DNA of 64,000 nucleotides from Pseudomonas sp. SCA2728.1_7 (GCF_018138145.1 NZ_CP073104.1:5461001-5525000); one strand, 5' to 3'. Numbered from the stretch's first letter, positions 1 through 9,391 are shown. The notes: generated from the sequence alone by a model not told the origin. Program-made: numbers and translations.

Positions 1-344
1 TCCTGCTCTGCGCCGTGGTGGCATTGCTGGCGCTGAAACTCGACGTGACCACCTCCACCTCGTTCATCAACTTCGGCGCATTCCTGGCGTTCAGTCTGGT
101 CAACCTGTCGGTGATCTTCCATTACTGGATCGGCGGCGAGAAAAAAGGCCCGCGCGAGCTGCTGCTGTTTCTGGTTTTCCCGTTTATCGGGCTGGTGGCG
201 GACTTGTGGCTGATGGTCAGCCTCGATCATCTGGCGGTGTATCTGGGTTTGAGCTGGCTGGCGATCGGCGTGGTGTATCTGGCGGTGCTCACCGGTGGTT
301 TCCGCCGGCAGCCGCCGGAGATGGATTTTCAGGAAGCGACCTGA
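1..344 (+). CDS. APC-family amino acid/polyamine permease, C-terminal end (partial)
   Basis: The reading frame is already open at the left window edge (first full codon at base 3) and ends at 344, so only about the last 113 residues are present. They contain three strongly hydrophobic stretches separated by a short charged loop (HYWIGGEKKGPREL), which looks like the last membrane helices of an APC-superfamily permease of the putrescine/amino-acid importer type. It would act in the inner membrane as a secondary transporter. The substrate cannot be read from this fragment. A strong hairpin terminator follows at 382-410. Confidence 0.6.
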   Translation, partial: LLCAVVALLALKLDVTTSTSFINFGAFLAFSLVNLSVIFHYWIGGEKKGPRELLLFLVFPFIGLVADLWLMVSLDHLAVYLGLSWLAIGVVYLAVLTGGFRRQPPEMDFQEAT

Positions 345-381
345 ACCTTGCGGCTTGGCACACCGTTGACCGGCATGTGAT

Positions 382-410
382 CCTTGGCGCTTTTGCGCCA
401 AGGGTTTTTC
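382..410 (+). terminator. Rho-independent terminator after the permease, abutting the NUDIX start
   Basis: A perfect 9-bp stem (CCTTGGCGC / GCGCCAAGG) with a TTTT loop is followed by GTTTTTC. It ends only three bases before the NUDIX start codon, so its 3' arm also contains the only Shine-Dalgarno-like bases (AAGGG) for that gene. Confidence 0.75.
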
Positions 411-412
411 GT

Positions 413-832
413 ATGTCGACTGCTTCCACGATTCGTATTGCCGCCGCATTGTTGCTCAACACTCAAGGGCAGACCCTGCTGGTACGCAAGCGCGGTACCA
501 CGGCGTTCATGCAACCGGGCGGCAAGATCGAGGCGCACGAGTTGCCGGTGCATGCACTGGCGCGTGAGCTGGAGGAGGAATTGGGCTTGCAGATCGACTC
601 GGCGCAGGCGACGTTTATCGGGCAGTTTTCCGCCCCTGCCGCCAACGAGCCGGGATGCGTTGTACAAGCCGAAATCTTTCAACTGACGATCGACACTGAG
701 GTCATGCCGGCAGCGGAAATCGAAGAAGTGATCTGGGTCGATCCGGCCACTGATCCAGCAGTCGATCTGGCGCCATTGACACGCGACCTGATCCTGCCGT
801 TTTATCGCAACTCGCTGAGCGCAATTGCCTGA
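413..832 (+). CDS. NUDIX hydrolase
   Basis: A 139-residue protein with a complete NUDIX box: GKIEAHE followed, seven residues later, by RELEEELGL (about residues 45-68). This matches the GX5EX7REUXEEXGU metal/diphosphate-binding signature. Such enzymes hydrolyse nucleoside-diphosphate-linked compounds in the cytoplasm; the substrate is unknown. The frame is open upstream to 206, but translation from 413 begins directly at the fold (MSTASTIRIAAALLLN), so ATG 413 is chosen. It precedes the LysE-type exporter by 23 bases and probably shares its transcript. Its ribosome site lies in the arm of the preceding terminator hairpin. Confidence 0.85.
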   Translation: MSTASTIRIAAALLLNTQGQTLLVRKRGTTAFMQPGGKIEAHELPVHALARELEEELGLQIDSAQATFIGQFSAPAANEPGCVVQAEIFQLTIDTEVMPAAEIEEVIWVDPATDPAVDLAPLTRDLILPFYRNSLSAIA

Positions 833-855
833 TCATCCACGCAAAGGACTTTGCC

Positions 856-1494
856 ATGATCCCGCTTCAAGACTTGCTGATCTTCGCCGCTGCCGCCTTG
901 CTGATGGTGCTGACGCCGGGGCCGAACATGATCTACCTGATCTCGCGTTCGATCTGTCAGGGACGCAAGGCCGGGGTGACCTCGTTGCTGGGCGTGGTGG
1001 CGGGGTTCTTTGTGCATCTGTTTGCGGCAGCGGCAGGTTTGACCGCCGTGTTCCTCGCGGTGCCGATGGCCTATGAAGTGCTGAAGTGGGCCGGTGCGCT
1101 GTATTTGCTGTGGCTGGCCTGGCAAGCGCTGAAACCCGGGGCGCGCTCGCCGTTCGAAGCGCAACAATTGCCGGCGGACTCGTCGCGCAAGTTGATCACC
1201 ATGGGCTTTCTGACCAGCGCACTGAACCCGAAAATAGCGGTGTTCTACCTTTCGGTATTTCCGCAATTCATCACCCCTGAACACGGCTCGGTGTTCACCC
1301 AAAGCATCATTCTCGGCCTGACCCAGATCAGCGTCAGTTTCTGCGTGAATTTGCTGATCGCGCTGTTCGCGGCCGGCATTGCTTCGTGGTTTGTGCGCAA
1401 CCCGACATGGCTGGCGCTGCAGCGTTATTTCATGGGCTTCGTTTTGGCTGGTCTGGCCGTGCGCCTGATGTTTGAGCAGCGCAGGACGGCGTGA
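856..1494 (+). CDS. LysE/RhtB-family amino-acid exporter
   Basis: A 212-residue, very hydrophobic inner-membrane protein with about six predicted helices. The N-terminal signature LMVLTPGPNMIYL followed by GRKAGVTSLLGVVAG is diagnostic of the LysE/RhtB translocator family, and the central SALNPKIAVFYLSVFPQF motif is also typical. These proteins export amino acids or derivatives such as homoserine, threonine or lysine; the substrate cannot be fixed. The stop overlaps or nearly touches the next gene (acetyltransferase), giving a NUDIX-exporter-acetyltransferase cluster. Confidence 0.85.
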   Translation: MIPLQDLLIFAAAALLMVLTPGPNMIYLISRSICQGRKAGVTSLLGVVAGFFVHLFAAAAGLTAVFLAVPMAYEVLKWAGALYLLWLAWQALKPGARSPFEAQQLPADSSRKLITMGFLTSALNPKIAVFYLSVFPQFITPEHGSVFTQSIILGLTQISVSFCVNLLIALFAAGIASWFVRNPTWLALQRYFMGFVLAGLAVRLMFEQRRTA

Positions 1495-1496
1495 AC

Positions 1497-1994
1497 ATGT
1501 GGATCGAACAGCTGGACGCCAGCCATGCCCTGGCTTACCGCGAACTGATGCTCGAAGCCTATGACCGTCATCCGCAGGCCTTCACCTCAAGCGTGCGCGA
1601 ACGCGCGGTGATGCCATTGAGCTGGTGGGAAGGGCGCCTGACCAGCAAGCTCGACGTGGTGCTTGGCGCGTTTGAAGCCGGCACGTTGGCCGGCATCGTC
1701 GGCCTGGCCTTTGAACCGCGCGAAAAGGCTCGTCACAAGGCCACGTTGTTCGGCATGTACGTGTCGGCGGATTTTCGCCAGCATGGCCTGGGCCATGAAC
1801 TGGTGCAGGCGGCCATTGCCGAAGCGCAAAACCATCCGGCGCTGAAACTGCTCCAGCTCACCGTCACCGCCGGCAATGACGCCGCGTTCAACCTCTATCA
1901 GCGCTGCGGCTTCATCCAGTTCGGCCTCGAACCATTAGCGGTGCGGGTGGGTGAAGACTACTTCGACAAGATCCACATGTGGCGCGAGATCTGA
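1497..1994 (+). CDS. GNAT-family N-acetyltransferase
   Basis: A GNAT acetyltransferase of about 165 residues. The acetyl-CoA-binding motif A is visible as LFGMYVSADFRQHGLGHELVQAA (given as its key R/Q-x-x-G-x-G/A core, QHGLGH), followed by the beta-bulge and C-terminal GNDAAFNLYQRCGF helix that closes the fold. The acceptor substrate is unknown. ATG 1497 (MWIEQLD) is preferred; a GTG at 1491 overlapping the exporter stop by four bases is an alternative. It is probably translationally coupled with the LysE-type exporter. Confidence 0.8.
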   Translation: MWIEQLDASHALAYRELMLEAYDRHPQAFTSSVRERAVMPLSWWEGRLTSKLDVVLGAFEAGTLAGIVGLAFEPREKARHKATLFGMYVSADFRQHGLGHELVQAAIAEAQNHPALKLLQLTVTAGNDAAFNLYQRCGFIQFGLEPLAVRVGEDYFDKIHMWREI

Positions 1995-2008
1995 TTTCAC
2001 ACTGATCC

Positions 2009-2101
2009 CTGTGGGAGCGAGCCTGCTCGCGAAAGCGATGTGTCAGTCAGCAACGTTGGCAACTGACCGATTGCATTCGCGAGCAGGCTCGCTCCCACAG
2101 A
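2009..2101. repeat. REPIN: inverted pair of REP sequences
   Basis: Two arms, GTGGGAGCGAGCCTGCTCGC at 2011-2030 and its reverse complement ending at 2100, flank a ~50-base spacer with a further partial inverted repeat. The doublet lies between the convergent acetyltransferase and metR genes. Such REP doublets are mobilised non-autonomously by RAYT transposases in Pseudomonas; no RAYT gene is in this window. Confidence 0.9.
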
Positions 2102-2119
2102 GTTCGCGCTGTACTTGAC

Positions 2120-3049
2120 TCAGCGCACGGCGCTGACACCATCCAGCGTCGAGAACGACGTGTCTTTCGCCGTCAGCAGAAAATCGCGCATGTACGGTGC
2201 ATCGAGCATGTCGGTACGAATCGCCGCGTACAACGTCGCGAACAAGCCTTTTTCCCCCAGCCGTTTACCTTTCACGTAACCGCGCGAGCTGTACTCGTGC
2301 AGCGCCCAGTGCGGCATGCCGCAGACGCCACGGCCGCTGGCGACCAGTTGCATCATCATCACCGTCAGCTCTGAAGTGCGCACCTGTGCCGGCTCGATAT
2401 CGGCCGGTTCCAAGAAGCGCGTGAAGATATCGAGGCGATCGCGTTCCACCGGGTAGGTGATCAGCGTTTCCGTGAGCAAGTCTTCGGGGACGATGTACGG
2501 TTTGCTCGCCAATGCGTGCTGATTGGCCAAGGCCAGCATGGCTTCATAAGTGAACAGCGGCACATAGGTGATGCCAGCGATTTCCAGTGGATCAGACGTC
2601 ACCACCAGATCCAGATCGCCACGGGCCAGCGCCGGCAGCGGTGCGAAGGCGAACCCCGAGGCGAGGTCGAGTTCGACTTCCGGCCAGGCATCGCGGAACT
2701 GGTCGATGGTCGGCATCAGCCACTGGAAACAACTGTGGCATTCGATGGCCATGTGCAAACGCCCGGCGGTGCCACCGGCCAGACGACCGATATCGCGCTC
2801 GGCGGCGCGCAACAGCGGCAGGGTCGCGTCCGCCAGTTGCAGCAGGCGCAAACCGGCGCTGGTGAACCGCACCGGTTTGGTCTTGCGCACGAACAACGCC
2901 ATGCCCAGACGTTCCTCAAGCTCCTTGAACTGGTGGGACAGCGCCGATTGCGTCAGGTGCAAACGGTCAGCGGCGTCCACCAGACTGTCGGCTTCGCGCA
3001 GGGCATGCAGGGTTTTCAGGTGACGGATTTCAAGCACTGATGGCTCCAT
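2120..3049 (-). CDS. metR: LysR-type regulator MetR
   Basis: A 309-residue LysR-type transcriptional regulator. The N-terminal winged HTH begins MEPSVLEIRHLKTLHALREA, with the recognition segment LTQSALSHQFKELEERLG (about residues 32-49). The effector domain carries ECHSCFQWLMP and the late VASGRGVCGMP segment seen in MetR proteins. MetR activates methionine biosynthesis genes (metE, metF), with homocysteine as co-inducer. No met target gene is adjacent here, so the identification rests on sequence resemblance. Length is normal for the family. The upstream neighbour on the same strand is unrelated. Confidence 0.8.
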   Translation of the reverse strand: MEPSVLEIRHLKTLHALREADSLVDAADRLHLTQSALSHQFKELEERLGMALFVRKTKPVRFTSAGLRLLQLADATLPLLRAAERDIGRLAGGTAGRLHMAIECHSCFQWLMPTIDQFRDAWPEVELDLASGFAFAPLPALARGDLDLVVTSDPLEIAGITYVPLFTYEAMLALANQHALASKPYIVPEDLLTETLITYPVERDRLDIFTRFLEPADIEPAQVRTSELTVMMMQLVASGRGVCGMPHWALHEYSSRGYVKGKRLGEKGLFATLYAAIRTDMLDAPYMRDFLLTAKDTSFSTLDGVSAVR

Positions 3050-3179
3050 GAGGAAAACTTGTGATAAACACTAAAAGGTTGAGTTTGTCTCATGTTTGGC
3101 GGGCTGTCGATGATTACGAAATCTTTTGCCCGCAGAGTGTCACCTACCCGCTGCGCAGTTTCTGAGTGGGGGCTGCCGA

Positions 3180-3728
3180 TCACTGACTCCAGCGCGTTTT
3201 ATGAATCTGCCCTGGCGGGTCGAGCATATAGCTGACGTTATCGATGTAGAGCGACCCCTTGACCTTAAGAGGATCAGAGGGAAAGGACACTTGCAGTTGG
3301 GCGCTCACTACATCTGGCAACATGACGCCGGAGTATTCGAAAGGCATTTGCGCAGGTTTCAGCCACCAGCTACCGACGTCGTACTGGATCGTTCTGCCGT
3401 CCGCTCCATAGCCCGAGATGATAAAAAACAGAATCGGGTGCGTGTCGATGTTCGGCGGATCCTGATGGTATTTGGCCTCAGGCGCGGATGCATCGATCTG
3501 CACGGTAAAGGCCCCGGGCGGGGCGTCGAATCGATTCAACAGTACGACGCCGTTATCTACACCAGGCAGCACCTTCGCTTGATAGCCGAGGTTATGCTGA
3601 ACGACGCTGGCCTTGCCTTGGAATGCATGAACCTCCCAAGGCGCAAACTTGCCAGTGCCGAAGTCGCCGTTTTGCAGAAGATTTTTATTCATGTCTGCCA
3701 TCCCGTAATCGTATCGACGCTTCACCAT
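3180..3728 (-). CDS. Small beta-type protein of unknown function, next to the giant toxin-like gene
   Basis: A 182-residue protein with no obvious signal peptide. The N-terminal NLLQNGDFGTGKFAPWEV resembles the opening of galactose-binding-like (carbohydrate-binding) beta-sandwich domains, and the end SLYIDNVSYMLDP is the typical last strand of such a fold. Function is unknown; a ligand-binding module is the best guess. It lies on the same strand 91 bases downstream of the 1850-residue gene, separated by a 26-bp perfect palindrome. It could therefore be an accessory, immunity or delivery partner, which is inference. ATG 3728 is the longest start; an internal ATG (MNKNLLQN, about 3692) has a better ribosome site. 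Confidence 0.55.
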   Translation of the reverse strand: MVKRRYDYGMADMNKNLLQNGDFGTGKFAPWEVHAFQGKASVVQHNLGYQAKVLPGVDNGVVLLNRFDAPPGAFTVQIDASAPEAKYHQDPPNIDTHPILFFIISGYGADGRTIQYDVGSWWLKPAQMPFEYSGVMLPDVVSAQLQVSFPSDPLKVKGSLYIDNVSYMLDPPGQIHKTRWSQ

Positions 3729-3770
3729 GAGTTCCGTCGTCGAACCATTGGCTGCGTAAACGCAAGGTCG

Positions 3771-3796
3771 CGCTACTGTCAGATCTGACAGTAGCG
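3771..3796. promoter_or_regulatory. 26-bp perfect palindrome between the giant gene and its small neighbour
   Basis: Bases 3771-3796 are a perfect palindrome centred on AGATCT (arms CGCTACTGTCAG). In RNA it would form a strong hairpin just after the stop of the 1850-residue gene. No T-tract follows on the minus strand, so it is not a standard intrinsic terminator. It may be a processing or stability hairpin, or a DNA-binding site. Confidence 0.6.
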
Positions 3797-3819
3797 ACGG
3801 GCGGTTATGAAGTACGCAT

Positions 3820-6800
3820 TCACACCCCTTCGAAATGCCTCAGGACAATCGACTGTTCGGTGATTCTGGAGTCGAGCAAGGTCGGCTCGTCAGCGTGAGT
3901 CAGCATGCGATGCTGGGGGAGTTTCAGGTGGGCCCTTTCGAACTTGCGCAAAGGCCGGGTGGCCGAGCGGTAATGGAAATGCACGTACCAGAGCAGTTGC
4001 GCAGGCTCCTGCGTGAGATTCCAGACCTCATATTCCTGCAGGTAGTTGGCTTGGCCATGATGGTTAGCCAGTTGCTGGATCGGACGAGTTTTGCGGATCT
4101 CCACCGCTTGCTGATCGATGAGGTCATCCAGCATGCCGTCGGTAGGCTTTTGACTGGTCAACGAGCGTTCGGTGCGGAGGGTACGACCTTCGATGAGTAG
4201 TTCGCTTGCCTGATCGCGCAGTCGCTGGATGATCGGGTGCTGGGCAGACTTGCCAGTGATGGCGTCGGCGCGCGTGATGAGTTCACTCGCCCGACCTTTC
4301 ATCATGTGTTCCAGATCGATGGGGAGCATGCCCTTGTTGGCGTTTCTCTGAACCTTGGCGCGGTAATTTCCTACGTCATCCAGACGCAGTTGTGCCTCGG
4401 TGACCAGGGTGGCCTGATTCAACCACGCGGGCGGGCGGGTGGCTGCGGGTTGCGGGTTGGTCAGCCGTAATTTGCCATCAGCGCCTTGTACATAGATTTC
4501 CTCATGGCCTCCAGCCCCGGTGCATTTATATCGACGGGTATTGGTCACGTTGTCCCATTGCTCCACGCCATGGCGTAATTGGTTGTCCTCAGTGATGAAT
4601 ACGCGCTGCAGAGGTTTCCCTGCAATCTTGGGTTCGGGTGGCTTGTTGATAGCGGCACGCGCTCGATCAGCCAAGCGATCGATGCCTTCCAGCAAGGGCT
4701 CGACCACGTCGAGATGGAAGAATTGCGGATAGCTGGCGGTCCAGACGGCCATCTCGCGACGAAACTCGACGCAAGTGTCGATGGTTTCCTGAAGCATGCG
4801 GGTACGTTCGGCGGTAGTGCTCTGAATGTTCGGCAGGTCGTACTGGCGGTACAGGCGCTCATCGATCTTGTTGCGAAGGGGTTCCGCCACCGTTGCAAAG
4901 TAGCGCCACGATGCATCGTCGGGACTGCCGGTTCTTTTGACGATTTCCAAGCGTTGGGAGGTTTTCAGGTACAGCAAGACGGGTTCACTGTGGCGGGTGT
5001 TGGTGTTATCGACCAGCGCCGAAATTTTCGGTCGGTCTTTGGCAAGTATGCGTTCATACCAGTGATTGACGTGGTCCCTGAGTTCCCCCAATTGTTCGAG
5101 CTTGTTCACGATCTCGACACGAAACCTGTGTATGTCTTCAATGTGTTTCAAGCGTTGTGCCACAGCATCAGCTGGCAGCGCATTGTGTAGCTGCCTCAAT
5201 CGTTTGACTGCTCGTGTCATCCCGATAATGTTATGCGACAGGTGAATGGCGCGGCGCCGATAACGATCAGTCAACAGCCAGGCGGCCTTGCTTTGCATTT
5301 CGGCGACAGCCCTGCGTTTTCTGCCCTGGGTCAGCGCAGTCAGCTCGGTCAACACCTCATACCGCTGTCTGGCTACCTGGATATCGCCAACGCAAGCGGC
5401 TTCGACCGTTGGCCACATGGCCACGCGCTCCACTTCCGAAGCTTCGCGGTAGACATTGAGCACCTCGTCGCTTTTTCTCCCCCTGCGTTGCAATTGATCG
5501 GCCAAGTCGTCAGCGGCGGCGGTCAGTTGATGGTGACGACGGAAGTTTCGATCCACCAGCCAGCGGGGCAAGCGTTGCCGAATCACCGGCGGCCAGTAAG
5601 GGTCGAGTGTATCGAGCATGCGCCCGCCCACATTGCCGCCACCCACCACGCCGCCTTCAAGGGCGGTCCCGTAAACGCCGAACCAGGTGTCCCAATGCCC
5701 GCTTTCATCCAGGGCGATCGGCTGCTTGTAGGTTTTTCGCGAGTTGCCTGACAGGCGCCACTGGCGCGAGTCCTTGCTCAGCTCAACCTGGTACAGGCGA
5801 CCCTGACGTTCGATGAAATCGCCGTCGGCATGCCGGTAGATACCACGGTAGAGGCCGTGGCTGGAAGGCTCTGTGCCGGCCAGAGAGATCGGCTTTTCAT
5901 ATTCGTAATCCTTGAAGCGCGTCAGCACATGCCTGGCCTGACGCTGCGACTTGCCGTGCAGCGCTGCCACGTTGCCGAGCACCGCGTGAAGCTGCCGAGC
6001 CTGTGTCAATGCACGTGTCGTGCGCGAGAGGGTCGAGGCCACTGCTTCGCCCGGGAGCAGATCCATGAACGCATCGATCAACGACAGCAACATGGACTCG
6101 ATTTCCGCCAGACCGTCCGCCACATCACCACGCAAAAACGCTGCTGTGGCCTGATTGGCAGCGGTCCAGGCCTGGTAAAGCGCTAGCACGCTGCCAACAA
6201 AAGGCACCATCCCCAAGGCCATTTTTATGTAATTGAAAGCGCGCGGGCCTTTCAGGGTGTAGCGCTCGAAGAACAGCTCATCGTTGGAGCGCGACGTGCC
6301 GCGATGGGCTTCGATCAAGCGCCCCATATGTGCATCGAGCAGGTGCGCAGCGAATGAAGTAGTTACCGGCCAGCGCACGCCGACTTCGATAATGCCATCG
6401 AAATTTTTTTCCACGGCGTGGCCGATTCGGCTGACATGCGCCCTGACGTTGCCATGCAACGCTCTGTTCGCCAGGTACTCGATCCACTTGTCATTTGCGC
6501 ACAACCTGAATAGCCCTTTGCGCGCCGCTTCAAGATTGTCGTAGCGGCGGAAAAACTGCTCGTCGTGGCTGTCTGGCAGGTACAACAGGGTGACGCCGCT
6601 GATCTGTTCTTCGATGAAGCTGATACCAGACAGGGTCACCGGTCCTTCGCCAAGTGTGTCCTTGCCGCCGACTTTCAGCGACACCGGCAACAGAACAATG
6701 CGCTTGCCGTTGGCTTGCCACGCTTGCGCGGTGTTGGCATCAATGGCGATGTTCAGCAGCGCGGACTCATCAGCGTTGAGGTGCTTTTGCAGGCGCGCAT

Positions 6801-9372
6801 TTTCGCTTTGGATTTTCAGCATCAGGCGCCAGGGTTCTATCAGGCTTTCCCGGCGGTGTTGTTTGACAAATTCCGACTCGCTGGCGGCGCCCCTGAACGC
6901 GTCGTGGATCTTTTGCTCATAGGCTTTAGGCAGGTCCAGTTCCGGCAGGACTCTGCGCAGGTAGGTCAGGTTGATGCCGTTGAGCAGACGAGTGCGATCC
7001 CTTTTCAGCGTTGCAGTGACCTCCAGGCGCAGGAATATCAGGCGCTTCGACAGCGGGTCATTGAGCACTGAATGCACGTTGTCGATATTGAGCTGGGCGA
7101 GGTCCTCCAGTGACATTTTGCTGCGGGTTTTGCTCGGCACAATGACGGTGGATGTCCGCGTGCCGCCGGGGCCGGACTCGGGGACCTTTTCGGTTTTGGT
7201 CGAATCAGGCAGTTCGACTTGTACGGAAAAGTGCCCTTCAAGAGAAAAATCCTTGCGCAGTCGGGCATGCAGGTGGCGGCGAGTGAAGTCGTCACGGGGT
7301 TCCAGCGCAAGAGTCATGAGGGCGTGGCTTTCACGCATCGCCGCGATGTACGCCTCGATGTTCTGTTTAAGCCCGCTACGCTCGCTCTCCTTGAGTTTGA
7401 TCAGCCAGCCTGGCAGATGGCCGGCGAGAGTGCCGCTGCGTTCCTGCTCCAGCAGGTGAGCGAAGGCCAGGCTTCGGGCGGCGTGAACCGGCACCTGCAC
7501 AGCGGCAAGACAGGCCTGGCGCAGCGTTTCCAGAGCGTCAGCCTGCTCGGGTTTGCCGCGCAGGCGGGTGGCTTGCGCTTCGAAGTCGGCGATCAGTTCA
7601 TTGAGGCAGTGATGCAGCGGGTCAGCGGTCAGGGTGCTCAGTTGCAGGGCCAGTTCGCTGTCCTGATCCTGAATCTTGAACACCTCGCGCGCCAGTGTGC
7701 GACGGTCGGCAAATCGTTGCAGACCACCACCAGTGCCCGGCCAGTAGAGCATCAGGCTGGCGCTTGAGGTGCTGTCCGAGAGTGCGGCCTGAGGTGCGAT
7801 CACCAGCACGCCCTTGAGCGTTTCGCTCTGCGTGGAAGTGACCCCGTCTTTTCTTTCGCTCATCGACAAGGTCAGGCTGGCCGCCGTGAAGTCAATGTCA
7901 CGTTCGGCCGCGATGGGGGTGTTCAGCACGGCTTTGAGCAGATCGTGTTCAGCGCTGTCGAGTTGTCCCAGCGCTGCTTGCAGTCTGGCTTCGGCATGCA
8001 AGCCGTCCTTGTGCGCCTGACGGAGCGCAGCGAGCGCTGTATTGAAGGCGCTCAAATCAAGATTTTCGCGGTAAAGCAGCGATGTGGCGGCGCGCTCACC
8101 GGCTTGTTCGGCGGTCTCCAGTGCTTTGAGGGCCTCCTTGCATTGGCGGTAACGAGAACCGTCACCGTCGTTGTCCTGCAAACGCTCGAGTGCAACGCGC
8201 TCGCGTTTGAGCGCGGCCTGGCGCACGGCCAGTGGAATAGCGGCCGACAGGCTGCCGAACAGCGGCTTTTCATCGAGCTCGTCGTCGCTGGCAGGCGTGG
8301 TTGGAGTTGTCGGTGCCGCCACAATGATCGCGTTGCTGCGCTGATGATCGATCAGGTCGACATGCACCAGGGATCGCGCGCCGTGCTCCCTGATCCCGGT
8401 TTTGTCTTTGTTGGTATTGCTCAAGGCATCGAGCTGCGCATGGTGTCGGTCGGCGAACAGATCGCTCGCCCCGGTGACCATCGGGTCGAGCGCTGCGCTG
8501 TAGTCAAAGCGCAGGATGTCCTTGGGCAGATCGGTGGGAATTTGCACATGGCTGGTCAGCCAGGCTTGCAGCTCGGCGCGGCTCTTGAAGGCCTGGATCG
8601 ACACGGCGCTGCCGGGCAGATACAGCAGCGGCGCGGCCGTGGCCAAATCACCCAGGCTGATCACCCACGCCCCCGGAAGTTTCACTTTACTGTGATTGCT
8701 CAGCACCAGCGCCGGCTTTTGCGTGTGGATGGGTTGGCCATCAAGGGTCAGTGCACCGGCACCCGAATCGATGACCTGTTGCAGCGTTTTGAGTTGAGCA
8801 GCGCTAATGGTCTGGTTGGCGAACGCCGTGTGCGCGGTGGCTTCGAAATGCGCACGGTAAAGCTGCGTGGCACGGCTGCTGCGTGACACCGGTGTGCGCG
8901 GCGCGCGCGCTTCCCAGAAGTTTCTCCAGCGTGTGGCGTGGCTCTTCGCGGGATCGAGCGATTTGAGCTTTTCCAGGAGTTGCAGGGGTTTCAACGCGTA
9001 CAACGCATGATTTGTGCTGATGCCGGTGAGGTGGCAACGCTGATCCAGATCGGTTTCCAGCGTCGGTTGTTGAGCGACAAAGGCACACGTATCGGTAAGG
9101 CTGACGATATGTTCGGGGTGCTCATCAGTGGCAGCAAAGTGCAAGTGCGTGGTTTCGCCGTCCAGTTGCAGTTGTTGTCGCAGTAACTCATTGATCGTGT
9201 CGCGCAGGGCCGGGCTGCCGGCAAACAATTGGCGCAAGCTTTCGCTGCTGGCGCGCCAGCGGTGGCTGGCCTGCTGCAACAGGCTGTCATCGGTCACTTT
9301 CGGCAGGTGCCCGGCTACCGTGGGCAATGGTGAGGGGGCGCTGGCTTCATCCAGATTAAGGCGATCGGGCAT
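3820..9372 (-). CDS. Giant toxin-like protein (dermonecrotic-toxin-domain / DUF6543-like family)
   Basis: A single uninterrupted 1850-residue frame, by far the largest gene in the window. It has no signal peptide. Overall architecture resembles the large Pseudomonas proteins annotated as 'dermonecrotic toxin domain' or DUF6543. There is a long helical, charged N-terminal two-thirds. Around residues 1040-1105 a hydrophobic block (MALGMVPFVGSVLALYQAW, then a second one near LLSLIDAFMDLLPGEAVAS) could insert in a membrane. A GLYRGIYRHADGDFIERQG segment (about 1160) follows, then a helical C-terminal third and a beta-like tail (AQLLWYVHFHYRS). No catalytic motif was recognised. Release route and target are unknown; a host- or competitor-directed effector is inference. 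No convincing ribosome site precedes ATG 9372. Palindromic motifs lie 20-45 bases upstream. Confidence 0.6.
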   Translation of the reverse strand: MPDRLNLDEASAPSPLPTVAGHLPKVTDDSLLQQASHRWRASSESLRQLFAGSPALRDTINELLRQQLQLDGETTHLHFAATDEHPEHIVSLTDTCAFVAQQPTLETDLDQRCHLTGISTNHALYALKPLQLLEKLKSLDPAKSHATRWRNFWEARAPRTPVSRSSRATQLYRAHFEATAHTAFANQTISAAQLKTLQQVIDSGAGALTLDGQPIHTQKPALVLSNHSKVKLPGAWVISLGDLATAAPLLYLPGSAVSIQAFKSRAELQAWLTSHVQIPTDLPKDILRFDYSAALDPMVTGASDLFADRHHAQLDALSNTNKDKTGIREHGARSLVHVDLIDHQRSNAIIVAAPTTPTTPASDDELDEKPLFGSLSAAIPLAVRQAALKRERVALERLQDNDGDGSRYRQCKEALKALETAEQAGERAATSLLYRENLDLSAFNTALAALRQAHKDGLHAEARLQAALGQLDSAEHDLLKAVLNTPIAAERDIDFTAASLTLSMSERKDGVTSTQSETLKGVLVIAPQAALSDSTSSASLMLYWPGTGGGLQRFADRRTLAREVFKIQDQDSELALQLSTLTADPLHHCLNELIADFEAQATRLRGKPEQADALETLRQACLAAVQVPVHAARSLAFAHLLEQERSGTLAGHLPGWLIKLKESERSGLKQNIEAYIAAMRESHALMTLALEPRDDFTRRHLHARLRKDFSLEGHFSVQVELPDSTKTEKVPESGPGGTRTSTVIVPSKTRSKMSLEDLAQLNIDNVHSVLNDPLSKRLIFLRLEVTATLKRDRTRLLNGINLTYLRRVLPELDLPKAYEQKIHDAFRGAASESEFVKQHRRESLIEPWRLMLKIQSENARLQKHLNADESALLNIAIDANTAQAWQANGKRIVLLPVSLKVGGKDTLGEGPVTLSGISFIEEQISGVTLLYLPDSHDEQFFRRYDNLEAARKGLFRLCANDKWIEYLANRALHGNVRAHVSRIGHAVEKNFDGIIEVGVRWPVTTSFAAHLLDAHMGRLIEAHRGTSRSNDELFFERYTLKGPRAFNYIKMALGMVPFVGSVLALYQAWTAANQATAAFLRGDVADGLAEIESMLLSLIDAFMDLLPGEAVASTLSRTTRALTQARQLHAVLGNVAALHGKSQRQARHVLTRFKDYEYEKPISLAGTEPSSHGLYRGIYRHADGDFIERQGRLYQVELSKDSRQWRLSGNSRKTYKQPIALDESGHWDTWFGVYGTALEGGVVGGGNVGGRMLDTLDPYWPPVIRQRLPRWLVDRNFRRHHQLTAAADDLADQLQRRGRKSDEVLNVYREASEVERVAMWPTVEAACVGDIQVARQRYEVLTELTALTQGRKRRAVAEMQSKAAWLLTDRYRRRAIHLSHNIIGMTRAVKRLRQLHNALPADAVAQRLKHIEDIHRFRVEIVNKLEQLGELRDHVNHWYERILAKDRPKISALVDNTNTRHSEPVLLYLKTSQRLEIVKRTGSPDDASWRYFATVAEPLRNKIDERLYRQYDLPNIQSTTAERTRMLQETIDTCVEFRREMAVWTASYPQFFHLDVVEPLLEGIDRLADRARAAINKPPEPKIAGKPLQRVFITEDNQLRHGVEQWDNVTNTRRYKCTGAGGHEEIYVQGADGKLRLTNPQPAATRPPAWLNQATLVTEAQLRLDDVGNYRAKVQRNANKGMLPIDLEHMMKGRASELITRADAITGKSAQHPIIQRLRDQASELLIEGRTLRTERSLTSQKPTDGMLDDLIDQQAVEIRKTRPIQQLANHHGQANYLQEYEVWNLTQEPAQLLWYVHFHYRSATRPLRKFERAHLKLPQHRMLTHADEPTLLDSRITEQSIVLRHFEGV

Positions 9373-9391
9373 GGTGGCATGACTCGCAAGG

